64,000 bases of DNA from assembly GCF_007991515.1 (NCBI RefSeq), contig NZ_BJYM01000011.1, positions 62,001-126,000 of the forward strand. The letters run 5' to 3'. The notes below the pieces were generated by a model. That model made no database searches, was not told where the DNA came from, and was given only the letters and a program-made list of their open reading frames with translations. The DNA comes from Oceanobacillus sojae. GTDB lineage: Bacteria; Bacillota; Bacilli; Bacillales; Amphibacillaceae. The translations under genes and the position numbers were made by a program. This document shows, piece by piece, positions 36,701 through 45,995 of this stretch (position 1 is its first letter; each line of letters begins with the position of its first letter).

Positions 36701-36790
36701 AAAAAAGATACACGCTGCCCCGTGTATCTTTTTTTGCACTATATAAATAAAACCTAATCCTGGCTTCTTCATCCGGATCAGGTTTTATTT
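36701..36790 (-). terminator. Tandem terminator hairpins after spxH
   Basis: Two hairpins: AAATAAAACCT / AGGTTTTATTT (36745-36790) and AAAAAAGATACACG / CGTGTATCTTTTTT (36701-36734). The second ends in a T-run on both strands. They lie downstream of the yjbI-spxH unit. The rest of the gap 36476-36850 shows nothing else. Confidence 0.75.
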
Positions 36791-36850
36791 ATAGTATTAG
36801 AAGATAAAAAGTGCATTTAACAGGTCTGTTAAATCTGCCTGTATCACCAT

Positions 36851-37714
36851 TTACACCGTTCCGAGATATCTCCAATACGATTCATTTTTTTCAGGTATCC
36901 TTTCAATAATTTGCTGGAATTGCAGTTTTTTCAGTTCTTTTTCTGTCTGGTCAATAGACCAGTCATAGATAACAGACACTTCTCTGGTCCCTACTGTCTG
37001 CTGCAGCTTCAGATAGTTAATTAAAGGAGGTTTCACAGATGGGATTGGTGTGCGCTGTAAAATTTCTTTTAAGACAAATTCATATATATCGTATGGATAA
37101 AGACCGGAAAGCTTCACACCATCCTCTTCCACTTCCTGGTTAAATAAAACAATGGTAGGTGTATAATCTACTTCCATTTCACATGCGAGCTTCAAGTCAC
37201 ATTGTAATGCACGTTTGGAAGTTTCAGAGAATAGATCCCTATGAAACTCTTCTAAATCTAAGGCTGCACCCGCTGCACATTTTAATAGAATTTCTTCATT
37301 ACAGATATTCTGTTTATCAAAAAACAAAGTCTCCTGAATTTTTCGGATAAATTGTTTTCCGGCCTTTTTACCTTGTAATTCAGCAGCTTTAATAGCAAGA
37401 GCAGGAACCCAGGGATAATCAAGATCCTCGTAGCTGGTTGAAAAAGGAGCTAATCGAGATGGTTTTTTTTGTTTGATTTTATTTAATCCATTTGGATTTA
37501 ATGCAGTCAATTGTCCACTGATTACATGCTTTATCGTAAAAAAACGTCCGTATTCAACATACAATTTTTTTAGATAAGGCTCCAGTGCCCAGCATTCAGA
37601 ACATAATGGATCAATAAAAACATACATTTCAATCGGTTTTTGCACATATTTCATGTAGTTAAAAGTAGGGTCTGTTTGATTAGAAGATGATAGTTCTTGT
37701 TGATTCCCATTCAT
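36851..37714 (-). CDS. spxH: ClpXP adaptor SpxH (YjbH), DsbA-like
   Basis: Thioredoxin/DsbA-fold adaptor that binds Spx and speeds its degradation by ClpXP. Its 287 aa have the active-site-like Cys38-Ser-Glu-Cys41 ([19 protein letters not shown]), an inserted helical region and YTPTIVLFN near 185. The SD GAAAGGAG is good. It is 15 bases after yjbI, so they form an operon, as in B. subtilis yjbI-yjbH. Spx itself is encoded 5 kb away. Confidence 0.93.
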   Translation of the reverse strand: MNGNQQELSSSNQTDPTFNYMKYVQKPIEMYVFIDPLCSECWALEPYLKKLYVEYGRFFTIKHVISGQLTALNPNGLNKIKQKKPSRLAPFSTSYEDLDYPWVPALAIKAAELQGKKAGKQFIRKIQETLFFDKQNICNEEILLKCAAGAALDLEEFHRDLFSETSKRALQCDLKLACEMEVDYTPTIVLFNQEVEEDGVKLSGLYPYDIYEFVLKEILQRTPIPSVKPPLINYLKLQQTVGTREVSVIYDWSIDQTEKELKKLQFQQIIERIPEKNESYWRYLGTV

Positions 37715-37729
37715 TTTGAATGCTCCTTT

Positions 37730-38119
37730 CTAAGATTCAGGGGTGTTCATCATATGATTGGCGGTCAATGTCAAACGCTCAATCATTTCCGTAAAATATG
37801 GTTCTTCTACTTTATTTTCTACTAGTGACTGATTCATACAAGCTAACCAGGCATCTCTGGCACTTGGTGTTATTGGAAAAGGAAGGTGCCGTCTTCTTAA
37901 CATAGGGTGTCCCCGTTCTTCTTCATAGAGCCTGGGGCCGCCAAAAAATTGTGTGAGAAATAATTTCTGTTTATGCTTTGTTTCTGTTAAGTCTTCTGGA
38001 AATAGTGGTATCAGAACAGGGTTTTGCTTAACATATCCATAGAATGTTTCCACTATCTCCTCCATCTTTTCATAACCGCCAATTCCATTATATACAGTTT
38101 CTCTTTTAAATTGTTTCAT
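37730..38119 (-). CDS. yjbI: Truncated hemoglobin YjbI
   Basis: Group II truncated hemoglobin of 129 aa. It shows YNGIGGYEKMEEIVETFY at the start, the FFGGPRLYEEERGHPMLRRRH segment holding the proximal His, and PYFTEMIERLTLTANHMMN at the end. In B. subtilis YjbI works with YjbH/SpxH, and the operon structure is kept here. Confidence 0.93.
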   Translation of the reverse strand: MKQFKRETVYNGIGGYEKMEEIVETFYGYVKQNPVLIPLFPEDLTETKHKQKLFLTQFFGGPRLYEEERGHPMLRRRHLPFPITPSARDAWLACMNQSLVENKVEEPYFTEMIERLTLTANHMMNTPES

Positions 38120-38276
38120 AATTAGTGCTCCTTGTAATAGTATTGTAGCAATATGGATTCACTTCATCAAATAATCTGTACCGTAACAGATAGATTAAGT
38201 TTTATTAGTTATTACAATAGATACATAATAATTGTTGTTTACTGAGAATAAATACCGGTTTATAAATGATCTCATT

Positions 38277-38858
38277 TTACAAAGAATTTTTCTGTTTTTG
38301 GTGAAAAAAACGTGCTATTTTAGCAGGCGTCTTCCGGACAGGAATATGATAGTTTGCTAATAAGCTGTTAAAAACCTTTTCTCCATAGTGTTTTGAAGCT
38401 GCTTCTAATTCCAGTTCAGCATCCTCTGTATCTAAATAAATACTTTTATCTAAAACAATTAATGTATCCTGATAAGGTATTTCTTTTCGGAAGGTAGTCA
38501 TTCTTCCTGCATAATTTAGGGATGACAAATTGACAGATAGCTGTCTCAACTGTTCTGCTACATTCGGAGCTTCTGTTGGTCTCCCAGAAGTCCATGACAG
38601 AAATTCTTTTTCTGACAGTGTGTCATGTGTCTCTAATAATCCGTCTGGATGAGGTTCTTTTAATGTTAAAGTATATGTTTCGTTCTTTTTACGTATTCGT
38701 AATGCAGACCGGTTTGCTTTTAAATCAAGGGAATCTGTTTCAAAGTAATAATTTGTCTGCTCTATCATTTCCGCCTGTGAGAATAAATCCTCGGCTAATA
38801 GATTATATTCCTGGATAGTTAACAGGTTCTTAAATTCAATTTCTACTTCTTGGCTCAT
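38277..38858 (-). CDS. yjbK: CYTH-domain protein YjbK
   Basis: A 193-aa member of the CYTH (adenylate cyclase/thiamine triphosphatase) superfamily. The ExExK signature is VEIEFK at residues 4-9, and the inner tunnel of acidic and basic residues follows (RSALRIRKKNETYTLTLKEP). It probably hydrolyses triphosphate compounds. It is next to sasB, nadK and the pseudouridine synthase as in B. subtilis; yjbL is missing. Confidence 0.88.
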   Translation of the reverse strand: MSQEVEIEFKNLLTIQEYNLLAEDLFSQAEMIEQTNYYFETDSLDLKANRSALRIRKKNETYTLTLKEPHPDGLLETHDTLSEKEFLSWTSGRPTEAPNVAEQLRQLSVNLSSLNYAGRMTTFRKEIPYQDTLIVLDKSIYLDTEDAELELEAASKHYGEKVFNSLLANYHIPVRKTPAKIARFFHQKQKNSL

Positions 38859-39111
38859 TCATAAATCTCCAGTTCTAAAATTAGATTATCTCTATTATGG
38901 CTTGTATTGAGAAGCATTGCAAAAAATAACTATGAGAGTAGGCTTAACAAACAGTTTAAATGACACGGCTGGAAAAAGAAAACCTCTATACAATAGTCAA
39001 TGTTGTATAACGGACAGAGAAACGACGGCTATATCTATAGAAAATAGCAGCTTGTATTTTCTGGGAAACAGGTTGTAATATAGACAGTATTTTTTTAATT
39101 TCCTCTTTCCT

Positions 39112-39139
39112 TTGTACTAATGCTACTCTGTGATAAAAT
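39112..39139 (+). promoter_or_regulatory. Promoter of sasB-nadK-yjbO
   Basis: TTGTAC (39112-39117), a 16-bp spacer and TAAAAT (39134-39139), 38 bases before the sasB ATG. Nothing else is seen in the gap 38859-39176. Confidence 0.55.
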
Positions 39140-39176
39140 AAAGAGGATTATATTAGTTTACATATAGGGTGGTTCG

Positions 39177-39785
39177 ATGGACTGGGGAAAAACTTTAGCG
39201 CCTTATAAACAGGCAGTAGAAGAATTAAAGGTAAAGTTAAAAGGGATTCGTTCTGAATACGAAAGAGAATCCAGCAATTCACCAATTGAATTTGTAACAG
39301 GAAGGGTAAAGCCGATACCAAGCATTATTGAAAAGGCACGGGAAAGGCAGATTCCTCTTGAGAATTTAGATAAATTACAGGATATAGCAGGGATAAGAGT
39401 TGTTTGTCAATTTGTTGATGATATCTATCCTATCGTTGAGATGCTGCGAAAACGCAGTGATTTTCAAATTATTGAAGAAAAAGATTATGTTTTTCATAAA
39501 AAAGACAGCGGTTATAGATCTTATCATATGATTATCGAATATCCAGTTGAAACGGTCAGAGGTCAAATTATGGTTTTAGCTGAAATTCAAATACGTACAC
39601 TTGCGATGAATTTTTGGGCAACCAATGAGCATTCCTTAAATTACAAATATGAGGGGAAATTACCTTCAGAGGTTAAGTTACGTTTGCAAAAAGCTGCCGA
39701 AGCTGCTTTTAAATTAGATGAAGAAATGTCTAAAATCAGAAGCGAAATCCATGAAGCCCAACGTGTTTTTCATCGTAAATCATAG
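39177..39785 (+). CDS. sasB: Small alarmone synthetase (RelQ/SasB, YjbM)
   Basis: Single-domain (p)ppGpp synthetase that transfers pyrophosphate from ATP to GDP/GTP. Its 202 aa show the synthetase motifs [39 protein letters not shown] and [20 protein letters not shown], with no hydrolase, TGS or ACT domain. nadK follows after 20 bases. The order sasB-nadK-pseudouridine synthase is conserved in Bacillus. Confidence 0.94.
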   Translation: MDWGKTLAPYKQAVEELKVKLKGIRSEYERESSNSPIEFVTGRVKPIPSIIEKARERQIPLENLDKLQDIAGIRVVCQFVDDIYPIVEMLRKRSDFQIIEEKDYVFHKKDSGYRSYHMIIEYPVETVRGQIMVLAEIQIRTLAMNFWATNEHSLNYKYEGKLPSEVKLRLQKAAEAAFKLDEEMSKIRSEIHEAQRVFHRKS

Positions 39786-39805
39786 ATAAAGGATGGGAAG
39801 ATATA

Positions 39806-40609
39806 ATGAAGTTTAAAATTGTTTCTAGAGGAGACAAGCGATCAAATAAAATAAAAACCATGATGCGGCAATATTTGGAGTCTTTTGGATTGGAATATGA
39901 TAAAGAAGAGCCCGATTTAGCCATTTCAGTTGGCGGCGACGGGACCTTTTTAGAAGCCTTCCACCGTTACACTCATCGTTTAAAGGAAACAGCTTTTATC
40001 GGGGTTCATACCGGACATTTAGGATTTTATACGGATTGGACGCAGGATGAAGTGGAGAAGCTCTTGATTGAGATTGCTAGAACTCCATTTCAAACTGTAG
40101 AATATCCATTGATGGAAGTAATCATTCGGGATGATTTAGGTAAAAAGGAAGACAGGCATCTTGCTTTAAATGAAGCAATGATTAAAACAGCAGATGGATC
40201 ATCTGTTGTTTTAGATGTGGAATTGAAAGGTGAACATTTCGAAACATTTCGCGGCGACGGAATTTGTATATCCACGCCTTCTGGAAGTACAGCTTATAAT
40301 AAGGCGTTAGGAGGGGCGATTATTCATCCATCCTTAGAAGCAATTCAAATAACGGAAAATGCTTCGATCAATAATCGTGTTTTCCGTACTATCGGTTCAC
40401 CATTAGTCTTGCCTAAACACCATACATGTTTTTTAAAACCGATGGTAGATAATTCTTTCTTAATTCAAATCGACCATTTTACGAAAAATTATCATGAAGT
40501 CAAATCGATTCAATGCCGTGTGGCAAAGGATAAAATACGCTTTGCACGATTCAGACAATTTCCTTTTTGGCATCGCGTGAGAGATTCATTTGTTACTGAG
40601 GTGGACTAA
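39806..40609 (+). CDS. nadK: NAD kinase
   Basis: Phosphorylates NAD to NADP. Its 267 aa carry the GGDG motif at 43-46 ([11 protein letters not shown]), ALNEAMIK and the conserved [23 protein letters not shown]. The SD is AAAGGATGGG. The stop is 1 base before the TTG of the next gene, whose SD lies inside nadK, so translation is likely coupled. Confidence 0.95.
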   Translation: MKFKIVSRGDKRSNKIKTMMRQYLESFGLEYDKEEPDLAISVGGDGTFLEAFHRYTHRLKETAFIGVHTGHLGFYTDWTQDEVEKLLIEIARTPFQTVEYPLMEVIIRDDLGKKEDRHLALNEAMIKTADGSSVVLDVELKGEHFETFRGDGICISTPSGSTAYNKALGGAIIHPSLEAIQITENASINNRVFRTIGSPLVLPKHHTCFLKPMVDNSFLIQIDHFTKNYHEVKSIQCRVAKDKIRFARFRQFPFWHRVRDSFVTEVD

Positions 40610-40610
40610 G

Positions 40611-41525
40611 TTGACTGCAAGCATACAAAAAAGCTGGGTGATTGATCAAACGAGCGCCAAGCTTACCATTAAGGAATTTTTACAGGAAAAACAAGGTTTT
40701 TCAAGAAGACTGCTGACTGCAATGAAAAAAGAGGGCGGCAAATTTTTAATTAATACAGTGGACAGTTATATAACAGAAAAGCTTAAGCTGAATGATCAAT
40801 TAACTGTTATATTTCCGGAAGAAGCTATAGGCAGTATTGAGGCAACAGAAATGGACCTTTCAATTGAGTATGAGGATGAAGACCATTTAGTATTAAACAA
40901 ACCGGCTGGACAGGCATGCCTCCCCTCTATGAATGACCGTCATTATTCGCTGGCAAATGGAATTCAGGCCTATTATCAATCATCTGGGCACCCGGCAACA
41001 GTGCATATTGTAACAAGATTAGACAGAGACACGTCTGGTCTTGTTTTAGTTGCAAAAAATCGTTATGTCCACGCCTTGTTGTCAGAGGCACAAAAAAAGA
41101 ATGAGATTCAACGTATGTATGAAGCGATTATTTCAGATGAAATAAATCCTCCTGCCGGCACTATAAATGCACCAATCGCCCGGAAGAAAACCTCGATAAT
41201 AGAACGGGAGGTAAATTGGATAGAAGGGAAGGAAGCAGTTACGGACTATCAGACATTGTCGGTATTAAAAGGAGCTTCTCTATTGCGTATTCAGCTGAAA
41301 ACCGGGCGGACGCATCAAATTCGTGTTCATTTCAGCTATTCAGGCCATCCGCTGCTTGGTGATACTCTCTATGGTGGAGAGGCAGATGTTATTTCCCGCC
41401 AGGCACTGCATTGTGCGGAAATAGAATGGCTGCATCCTTTTCAAAATAAAAGAATGAAATTTAATTGCGGGCTCCCGTTGGATATTGCTGCGTGTAAAGA
41501 AAAATTAGCCGTTAATCAGCAGTGA
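40611..41525 (+). CDS. yjbO: RluA-family pseudouridine synthase YjbO
   Basis: RNA-modifying enzyme of 304 aa. It has a short S4-like N-terminus (SAKLTIKEFLQEKQGFSRRLL) and the RluA catalytic motif HIVTRLDRDTSGLVLVAKN with the catalytic Asp, then KTGRTHQIRVHF. The TTG start at 40611 is preferred because GAGGTGG ends 6 bases upstream. It overlaps the convergent prpE by 14 bases at the 3' ends. The RNA target is unknown. Confidence 0.93.
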   Translation: MTASIQKSWVIDQTSAKLTIKEFLQEKQGFSRRLLTAMKKEGGKFLINTVDSYITEKLKLNDQLTVIFPEEAIGSIEATEMDLSIEYEDEDHLVLNKPAGQACLPSMNDRHYSLANGIQAYYQSSGHPATVHIVTRLDRDTSGLVLVAKNRYVHALLSEAQKKNEIQRMYEAIISDEINPPAGTINAPIARKKTSIIEREVNWIEGKEAVTDYQTLSVLKGASLLRIQLKTGRTHQIRVHFSYSGHPLLGDTLYGGEADVISRQALHCAEIEWLHPFQNKRMKFNCGLPLDIAACKEKLAVNQQ

Positions 41526-42258
41526 AATCTGTAAAACGATCAGGCTGGAAGGGTTGTTTTGAGGGTACAGAAACAATCCTCTGCTTTGGAAACTGGTAAG
41601 CGGTCAGCTTATTTCCAAAGACACAGCCTGTATCTATATTGATTGTCCGATTAATTTGGCGTGCCTCTAAAACTGGCGTATGACCATAAACAATCCAAGG
41701 CTCTCCTTTATAATGCTTTGCCCAATCCCGGCGGATGGGGCGGCCCAGATGATCTGTTTTACCGGTAATATCACCATAGAGAACAAATGTCTTTGTGCGG
41801 GAATTCATCTGCCCGATTAAATTTTCTTTAATCCCTGCGTGGGCTACAACTAACTTCAGGTTTTCAAAATATAAATACAAAGGAGCATTCTCGTAAAGTG
41901 TCATAAACTTTTCCTGAATGTTCTTTTTTTGAGCTTCGTTTAAGCTTTTCCATTCAGCAACCGTCGTTTCTAAACCGTGTTTTTCCTGCACCTGGTTTCC
42001 TGAAAAATAACGATAGAGCTTATTGCAGTGATTTCCTGGTACATAATAGGCTATTTCCTGCTCTCTAACTAATTGATAGACAAGCTGGATAACAGCTGTG
42101 GAATTTGGTCCGCGATCTGTCAAATCTCCTACAAATACTAGCTTGTTACCTCCAGGATGAGCATAGGAGCTGTTCTCCTGACGATATTCAAGTGTTTCCA
42201 GCAATTCCAGAAGCTCGTCCAAACATCCATGCACATCTCCAATAATATCTAATTGCAT
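41512..42258 (-). CDS. prpE: Bis(5'-nucleosyl)-tetraphosphatase PrpE
   Basis: Metallophosphatase of the PPP family that splits diadenosine tetraphosphate. In Bacillus it affects spore germination. Its 248 aa carry the signatures IIGDVHGCLDEL, VFVGDLTDRGPNS and YVPGNHCNKL, with late histidines in VVAHAGI and VYGHTP. The start at 42258 is fixed by AGGAGGATATAGG directly upstream; the frame is open further but lacks an SD. B. subtilis yjbP. Confidence 0.93.
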   Translation of the reverse strand: MQLDIIGDVHGCLDELLELLETLEYRQENSSYAHPGGNKLVFVGDLTDRGPNSTAVIQLVYQLVREQEIAYYVPGNHCNKLYRYFSGNQVQEKHGLETTVAEWKSLNEAQKKNIQEKFMTLYENAPLYLYFENLKLVVAHAGIKENLIGQMNSRTKTFVLYGDITGKTDHLGRPIRRDWAKHYKGEPWIVYGHTPVLEARQINRTINIDTGCVFGNKLTAYQFPKQRIVSVPSKQPFQPDRFTDFTAD

Positions 42259-42515
42259 CCTATATCCTCCTATTGTCGATGAATGTAGCTTTACTTCTAT
42301 AGTATAACTTTTTTTAGCTAATGCATGTAATATTGAATACAATTATTTTCCTTCGCTGTAATCAACCTCATATTCAATATAAAACGTATTCTTGCCTTTA
42401 AGCGTTTCTTTCCTATTGGTGTTAAACATATTTAATATAGCAGCCTAATCATTAAAATAAATTAGCAGAACAAAATGTTTCCTTAATGCAAAATAATAGC
42501 ATTTACAAAATATAC

Positions 42516-42544
42516 TTGACAAATAGAAACGAAATACATAAAGT
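42516..42544 (+). promoter_or_regulatory. Putative mgtE promoter
   Basis: A perfect TTGACA (42516-42521), 17 bp and TAAAGT (42539-42544). The transcript would carry a leader of about 280 bases. Confidence 0.55.
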
Positions 42545-42550
42545 GAGTGA

Positions 42551-42830
42551 TGGGTAATAAAGTTTACCTTAGCCAACAAAAAAGAGAGGGTGAAAGATAT
42601 AAAAAGGAGGTATTACCCTTTTCTATACTAATAGAAGCAGCGTTCTCGGCAGCTTATAGATCTAATAATAATGATTAATTTTAAGTGAATGATCAGCAAA
42701 ATAACAACTGATAAAATCACAATGGAAAGTCTTTTTATTATAGATAAGGCTTGCTATTTGTTTCGCTTCTTGTAAAATAGGGTAGGATGTGTAAGTATAT
42801 AAAAATTAGCGAAAAGAAAGGAGGAACTGC
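42551..42830 (+). promoter_or_regulatory. Long mgtE leader with possible structure
   Basis: GGGTAATA (42552-42559) can pair with TATTACCC (about 42611-42618), which is followed by TTTTCT. A hairpin TTCTAT / ATAGAA follows. The leader does not show the conserved core of the Mg-sensing M-box, which normally controls mgtE in Bacillus. It may be an unrelated attenuator or simply AT-rich UTR. Confidence 0.35.
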
Positions 42831-42831
42831 T

Positions 42832-44211
42832 ATGAAAAAGGATCAATATGATGTTCAATATGAAGAACAGTTTCAAGAACACATTGATAAAGTTCAAGAA
42901 GCATTAGAAAATGAAAATATGGAGGAGTTTCGGACAGAATTTCTCGAAATCCACCCATATGATCAGGCAGTATTTTTCCAACAGCAGAATGAAGGCAGAA
43001 GAGCGCAGATATACACGTATTTATCTCCTGAAGAAATGTCAGAGATATTAATTAACATTGATTTAGATGATGTCATTGAGTTTTTTGAGGAGATGGATCC
43101 GAGATATGCTGCGATGATTTTTAGTGAAATGCCTGTCGATGACGCAGTAGATATTCTAAATGAACTGGATAAAGAAAAAGTAGTAAGCTATTTGACCATC
43201 ATGGATAAAGAATCTGCTGATGATATAAAACAGCTTCTTCATTATGAGGAAAAAACCGCTGGTAGTATCATGACCACGGAGTATGTTGTACTTTTTGAGG
43301 ATCAGACCGTTGCAGAGACTATGCAGCAATTAAAAAAAGAAGCACCCGATGCAGAGACAATTTATTACTTGTTTGTCCTGGATAATAGCAAACGCCTAGT
43401 AGGTGTCTTATCTATCAGAGATTTAATTATTGCAGATAGTGATACTTTGATTAAAGAAGTTATGAGTACCAAAGTGGTTGCTGTATCAGTCGCAAAAGAC
43501 CAGGAAGATGTTGCACAGATGTTTAGAGATTACGATTTCCTTGCACTTCCGGTAGTTGATTTTCAAGATCATCTTCTTGGTATTATCACAGTCGATGATA
43601 TTTTAGACGTTATGGAAGAAGAGGCAAGTGAAGACTACTCCAAATTAGCAGCGATGTCCAATACGGATATTAAAGATGACACAGCGATCCGTTCTGCAAG
43701 AAAAAGACTTCCCTGGCTGGTTATCCTGCTATTTTTAGGTATGCTGACTGCTACGTTAATTGCCAGTTTTGAACAGACCTTGGAGCAAGTAGCTATTTTA
43801 GCGGCCTTTATTCCTTTAATTGGTGGAACGGCAGGTAATTCAGGAACACAAGCACTTGCTGTATCCGTACGTGGTATGGCGACAGGTGAGTTCGAAAATA
43901 CCGGGAAATGGAAGCTTTTGGGGCGAGAGGCATTAACGGGACTGATTAATGGTATATTCTGCGGAATCATTCTTGCTACTATCATTTTTATCTGGCAGGG
44001 CAATATTTATTTAGGTATTCTTTTAGGCTTATCTATTATGGGTTCTCTTCTCGTAGCAACACTTGCAGGTGCTCTTATTCCAATGCTGATGAACCGGTTG
44101 AATATTGACCCGGCAGTGGCGTCAGGACCTTTTATTACAACAATCAATGACCTTATTTCCACATTGATTTATTTCGGAATGGCAACTGCATTTATGAGTT
44201 ATTTAATTTGA
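42832..44211 (+). CDS. mgtE: Magnesium transporter MgtE
   Basis: Mg2+-gated Mg2+ channel in the cell membrane. Its 459 aa comprise an acidic N-domain, a CBS pair (about residues 140-265), the plug helix and five membrane helices from about 285, with the conserved PLIGGTAGNSGTQALAVSVRGMA and DPAVASGPFITTINDL pore motifs. The start at 42832 is set by AAAGGAGG 8 bases upstream. Confidence 0.94.
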   Translation: MKKDQYDVQYEEQFQEHIDKVQEALENENMEEFRTEFLEIHPYDQAVFFQQQNEGRRAQIYTYLSPEEMSEILINIDLDDVIEFFEEMDPRYAAMIFSEMPVDDAVDILNELDKEKVVSYLTIMDKESADDIKQLLHYEEKTAGSIMTTEYVVLFEDQTVAETMQQLKKEAPDAETIYYLFVLDNSKRLVGVLSIRDLIIADSDTLIKEVMSTKVVAVSVAKDQEDVAQMFRDYDFLALPVVDFQDHLLGIITVDDILDVMEEEASEDYSKLAAMSNTDIKDDTAIRSARKRLPWLVILLFLGMLTATLIASFEQTLEQVAILAAFIPLIGGTAGNSGTQALAVSVRGMATGEFENTGKWKLLGREALTGLINGIFCGIILATIIFIWQGNIYLGILLGLSIMGSLLVATLAGALIPMLMNRLNIDPAVASGPFITTINDLISTLIYFGMATAFMSYLI

Positions 44212-44228
44212 TAATAAGGATGAAATAG

Positions 44229-44262
44229 GATTGTCGCTATTTTTTGGCGACAGTCTTTTTTT
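44229..44262 (+). terminator. Terminator of mgtE
   Basis: A stem GATTGTCGC / GCGACAGTC with a T-rich loop and a TTTTTTT tail. Confidence 0.85.
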
Positions 44263-44291
44263 GGTTAATTAGAGTAATTATCAGGCCAGAC

Positions 44292-44319
44292 ACAAATCAA
44301 TTTCTAGGTTCATACACTA
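44292..44319 (+). promoter_or_regulatory. Sigma-K-type promoter of cotO
   Basis: CATACACTA (44311-44319) matches the sigma-K -10 consensus CATANNNTA, and AC lies 17 bp upstream (44292-44293). This agrees with late mother-cell expression of coat genes. Confidence 0.7.
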
Positions 44320-44359
44320 TAAAAGATAAGCTAAGAAAGCCAAAAGAGGTGGATGAACG

Positions 44360-44806
44360 ATGACAAATAAAAACAAAGCGCAGGCTCCTTTACTCTATAT
44401 TAGCCAGCCTCAGCTGAAGGAATTTTCAGCTCCAATGCAAGAAAACTATGTTGGTGATTACAGGCGAAAAAGGCAAACGGAGATGAAATCTGTTCCGCAG
44501 GCGAAAAGAAAGCAGTCCAAAGACGGGAAAAATTCGGATGGGGACAGCTCCAAAACAACTGAACAGCAATCAAGTAAGAAGAAGTTTATGGAAATGACAA
44601 TTATAGAAAAAATAAGCTATTTAACAAACCGCTCTGAATTTGCTCCTCCTATAAAATGTGAAATAATCACAGTTTCCAAGAAGAAGTATCGCGGTGTAAT
44701 TCGTGAAAACAATTCGGATACACTGGCTTTACAATTAAATAATCGAAAAAACAAAATAGAGATTGCAATAAAAGATATTGAAAACATTCATTTATTAGGA
44801 TTTTAA
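44360..44806 (+). CDS. cotO: Spore coat protein CotO
   Basis: A 148-aa protein. A basic, Lys/Gln/Ser-rich N-terminal half includes PLLYISQPQLKEF near the start. The conserved C-terminal half (about 75-148) holds MTIIEKISYLTNRSEFAPPIKCEI and ends IENIHLLGF. This matches CotO, a coat/crust assembly factor that in B. subtilis lies beside cotZ-cotY, as here. The SD AAAGAGGTGG is good. Confidence 0.85.
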   Translation: MTNKNKAQAPLLYISQPQLKEFSAPMQENYVGDYRRKRQTEMKSVPQAKRKQSKDGKNSDGDSSKTTEQQSSKKKFMEMTIIEKISYLTNRSEFAPPIKCEIITVSKKKYRGVIRENNSDTLALQLNNRKNKIEIAIKDIENIHLLGF

Positions 44807-44809
44807 AAG

Positions 44810-44843
44810 ACACCATCCGGGAGGGCCTCCCTGGATGGTGTAT
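44810..44843 (+). terminator. Terminator of cotO
   Basis: A stem ACACCATCC / GGATGGTGT with GGGAGGGCCTCCCT in the loop, followed by ATCTTTT. Confidence 0.8.
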
Positions 44844-44894
44844 CTTTTGGCAGTTAAGAAAGTTTATACTTTCTTACTGCATAAGTGTAACTAA

Positions 44895-44923
44895 GGTTGT
44901 CACCTAAAGGCTTGGTGACAACC
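44895..44923. repeat. Inverted repeat after the cotZ-like gene
   Basis: GGTTGTCACC / GGTGACAACC, a 10-bp stem without a T-tract, lies between the two convergent coat genes. Confidence 0.5.
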
Positions 44924-44945
44924 AAGTTTTCTAATGAAAATTATT

Positions 44946-45416
44946 TTAATGAAATGCTCTGATTGCCGGCAGGCAGGTAACATGGCAAAAGCAATCTAAA
45001 TCTACTGTGATACAAATACCTGTTGCTTCCAGGTCTTCTGTATTTTGATCAGTAGGGTCCTTCATATGATCAAATCCACAGCTTTCTCCATCACTGAGTA
45101 GTAACTCAAGAATAGCGCAATTGTCTTTATCTACTTTCTTTACTCTGAAAATAAAACTAGATAAAATTGGATTCATTTTGTTGTGATGATTTTTTGTTGT
45201 GCCGAACCCTTTAAATGGTTTGCAATCTTTGCAGTATAAAATAACAGGCACCGTGTCTAAATCATTAGTTACCTCATTTGTGCATAAAAGGTCATTAATT
45301 GATTGTTCACAGCTCGTATCACAGCAGTTTTCTACAATATCGTTTTGAGCATCAACAATGTCTTTTAAAATATCTGCAACACAACTTCCAGTATCATAAT
45401 TTTTTCCACAACCCAT
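44946..45416 (-). CDS. cotZ: Cysteine-rich spore coat protein (CotZ/CotY family)
   Basis: A 156-aa protein with about 15 cysteines, of the CotY/CotZ crust family (MGCGK start, DIVDAQNDIVENCCDTSCEQSINDLLC, PVILYCKDCKPFKGFGT, and the end DLDCFCHVTCLPAI). Such proteins form disulfide-linked lattices at the spore surface. The SD AAAGGAGC is good, and a near-perfect sigma-K promoter is upstream. It cannot be told here whether it is CotY or CotZ; only one copy is present. Confidence 0.9.
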   Translation of the reverse strand: MGCGKNYDTGSCVADILKDIVDAQNDIVENCCDTSCEQSINDLLCTNEVTNDLDTVPVILYCKDCKPFKGFGTTKNHHNKMNPILSSFIFRVKKVDKDNCAILELLLSDGESCGFDHMKDPTDQNTEDLEATGICITVDLDCFCHVTCLPAIRAFH

Positions 45417-45456
45417 GAGAAAATGCTCCTTTCACAATTTGAATTTTCTTTCCTTA

Positions 45457-45483
45457 TAGGATATGTGTCTTCCCAGTGTTGGT
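45457..45483 (-). promoter_or_regulatory. Sigma-K-type promoter of the cotZ-like gene
   Basis: On the minus strand AC (45482-45483), 16 bp, then CATATCCTA (45457-45465), a full match to the sigma-K consensus spacing and -10. Confidence 0.75.
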
Positions 45484-45640
45484 GTGGGCGAGTGTAGCTA
45501 TGAGGAAGGGCTATTTCAATAAAAATAAAATTCTGACTATACAACATAAAATAATCTGTATATAATAATGTATAAATAAAACGGTTTCATTTTTCTTGCA
45601 CGGGGTATATATAAATGAATATATAAGGGAGGTGCAGAGG

Positions 45641-45889
45641 ATGGGATATATTCTTCCGATACAGAACTCACAATATATTGATTATCAGCAAAGGCTGCAG
45701 CCGACACAGAGAAAAGACCATCATATAGAAGGTTCCTTTAAAGTTCAGTTAGAGCGGAGACATCAGGAGCTTAGTGCAACATATGACCGTTATTACCGCA
45801 ATAGATCGGAACCTCAAAAACCGTTAGACCTGCCACTAGACTCATCCTTAATCACAGGTAAAGGAAGATATGTAAACAAATATATATAA
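45641..45889 (+). CDS. Small hypothetical protein, possibly sporulation-related
   Basis: An 82-aa soluble protein, tyrosine-, glutamine- and arginine-rich (MGYILPIQNSQYIDYQQRL ... RYVNKYI). Start 45641 is chosen for GGGAGGTGCAGAGG just upstream; an earlier ATG at 45596 lacks an SD. A weak sigma-K-like element (AC, 16 bp, CACGGGGTA) lies near 45581-45607. Its neighbours are coat genes, so a spore role is a guess. I do not recognise a named family. Confidence 0.65.
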   Translation: MGYILPIQNSQYIDYQQRLQPTQRKDHHIEGSFKVQLERRHQELSATYDRYYRNRSEPQKPLDLPLDSSLITGKGRYVNKYI

Positions 45890-45923
45890 GCATTCATCTT
45901 ATTATAAGAGGAATGCTTCTTTT
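45888..45923 (+). terminator. Terminator of the small gene at 45641
   Basis: An imperfect stem AAGCATTCATCTT / AAGAGGAATGCTT followed by CTTTTATTT. Confidence 0.7.
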
Positions 45924-45995
45924 ATTTATACGTTAAGAAAATATTTTCGACGGGGCAGACATTCACAGCGTCTTCTATGAGTTTTAAGATTAAAC

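Noticed and set aside
42551..42830. M-box riboswitch before mgtE
   Set aside because: The characteristic conserved segments were not found by eye; kept only as an unassigned leader.
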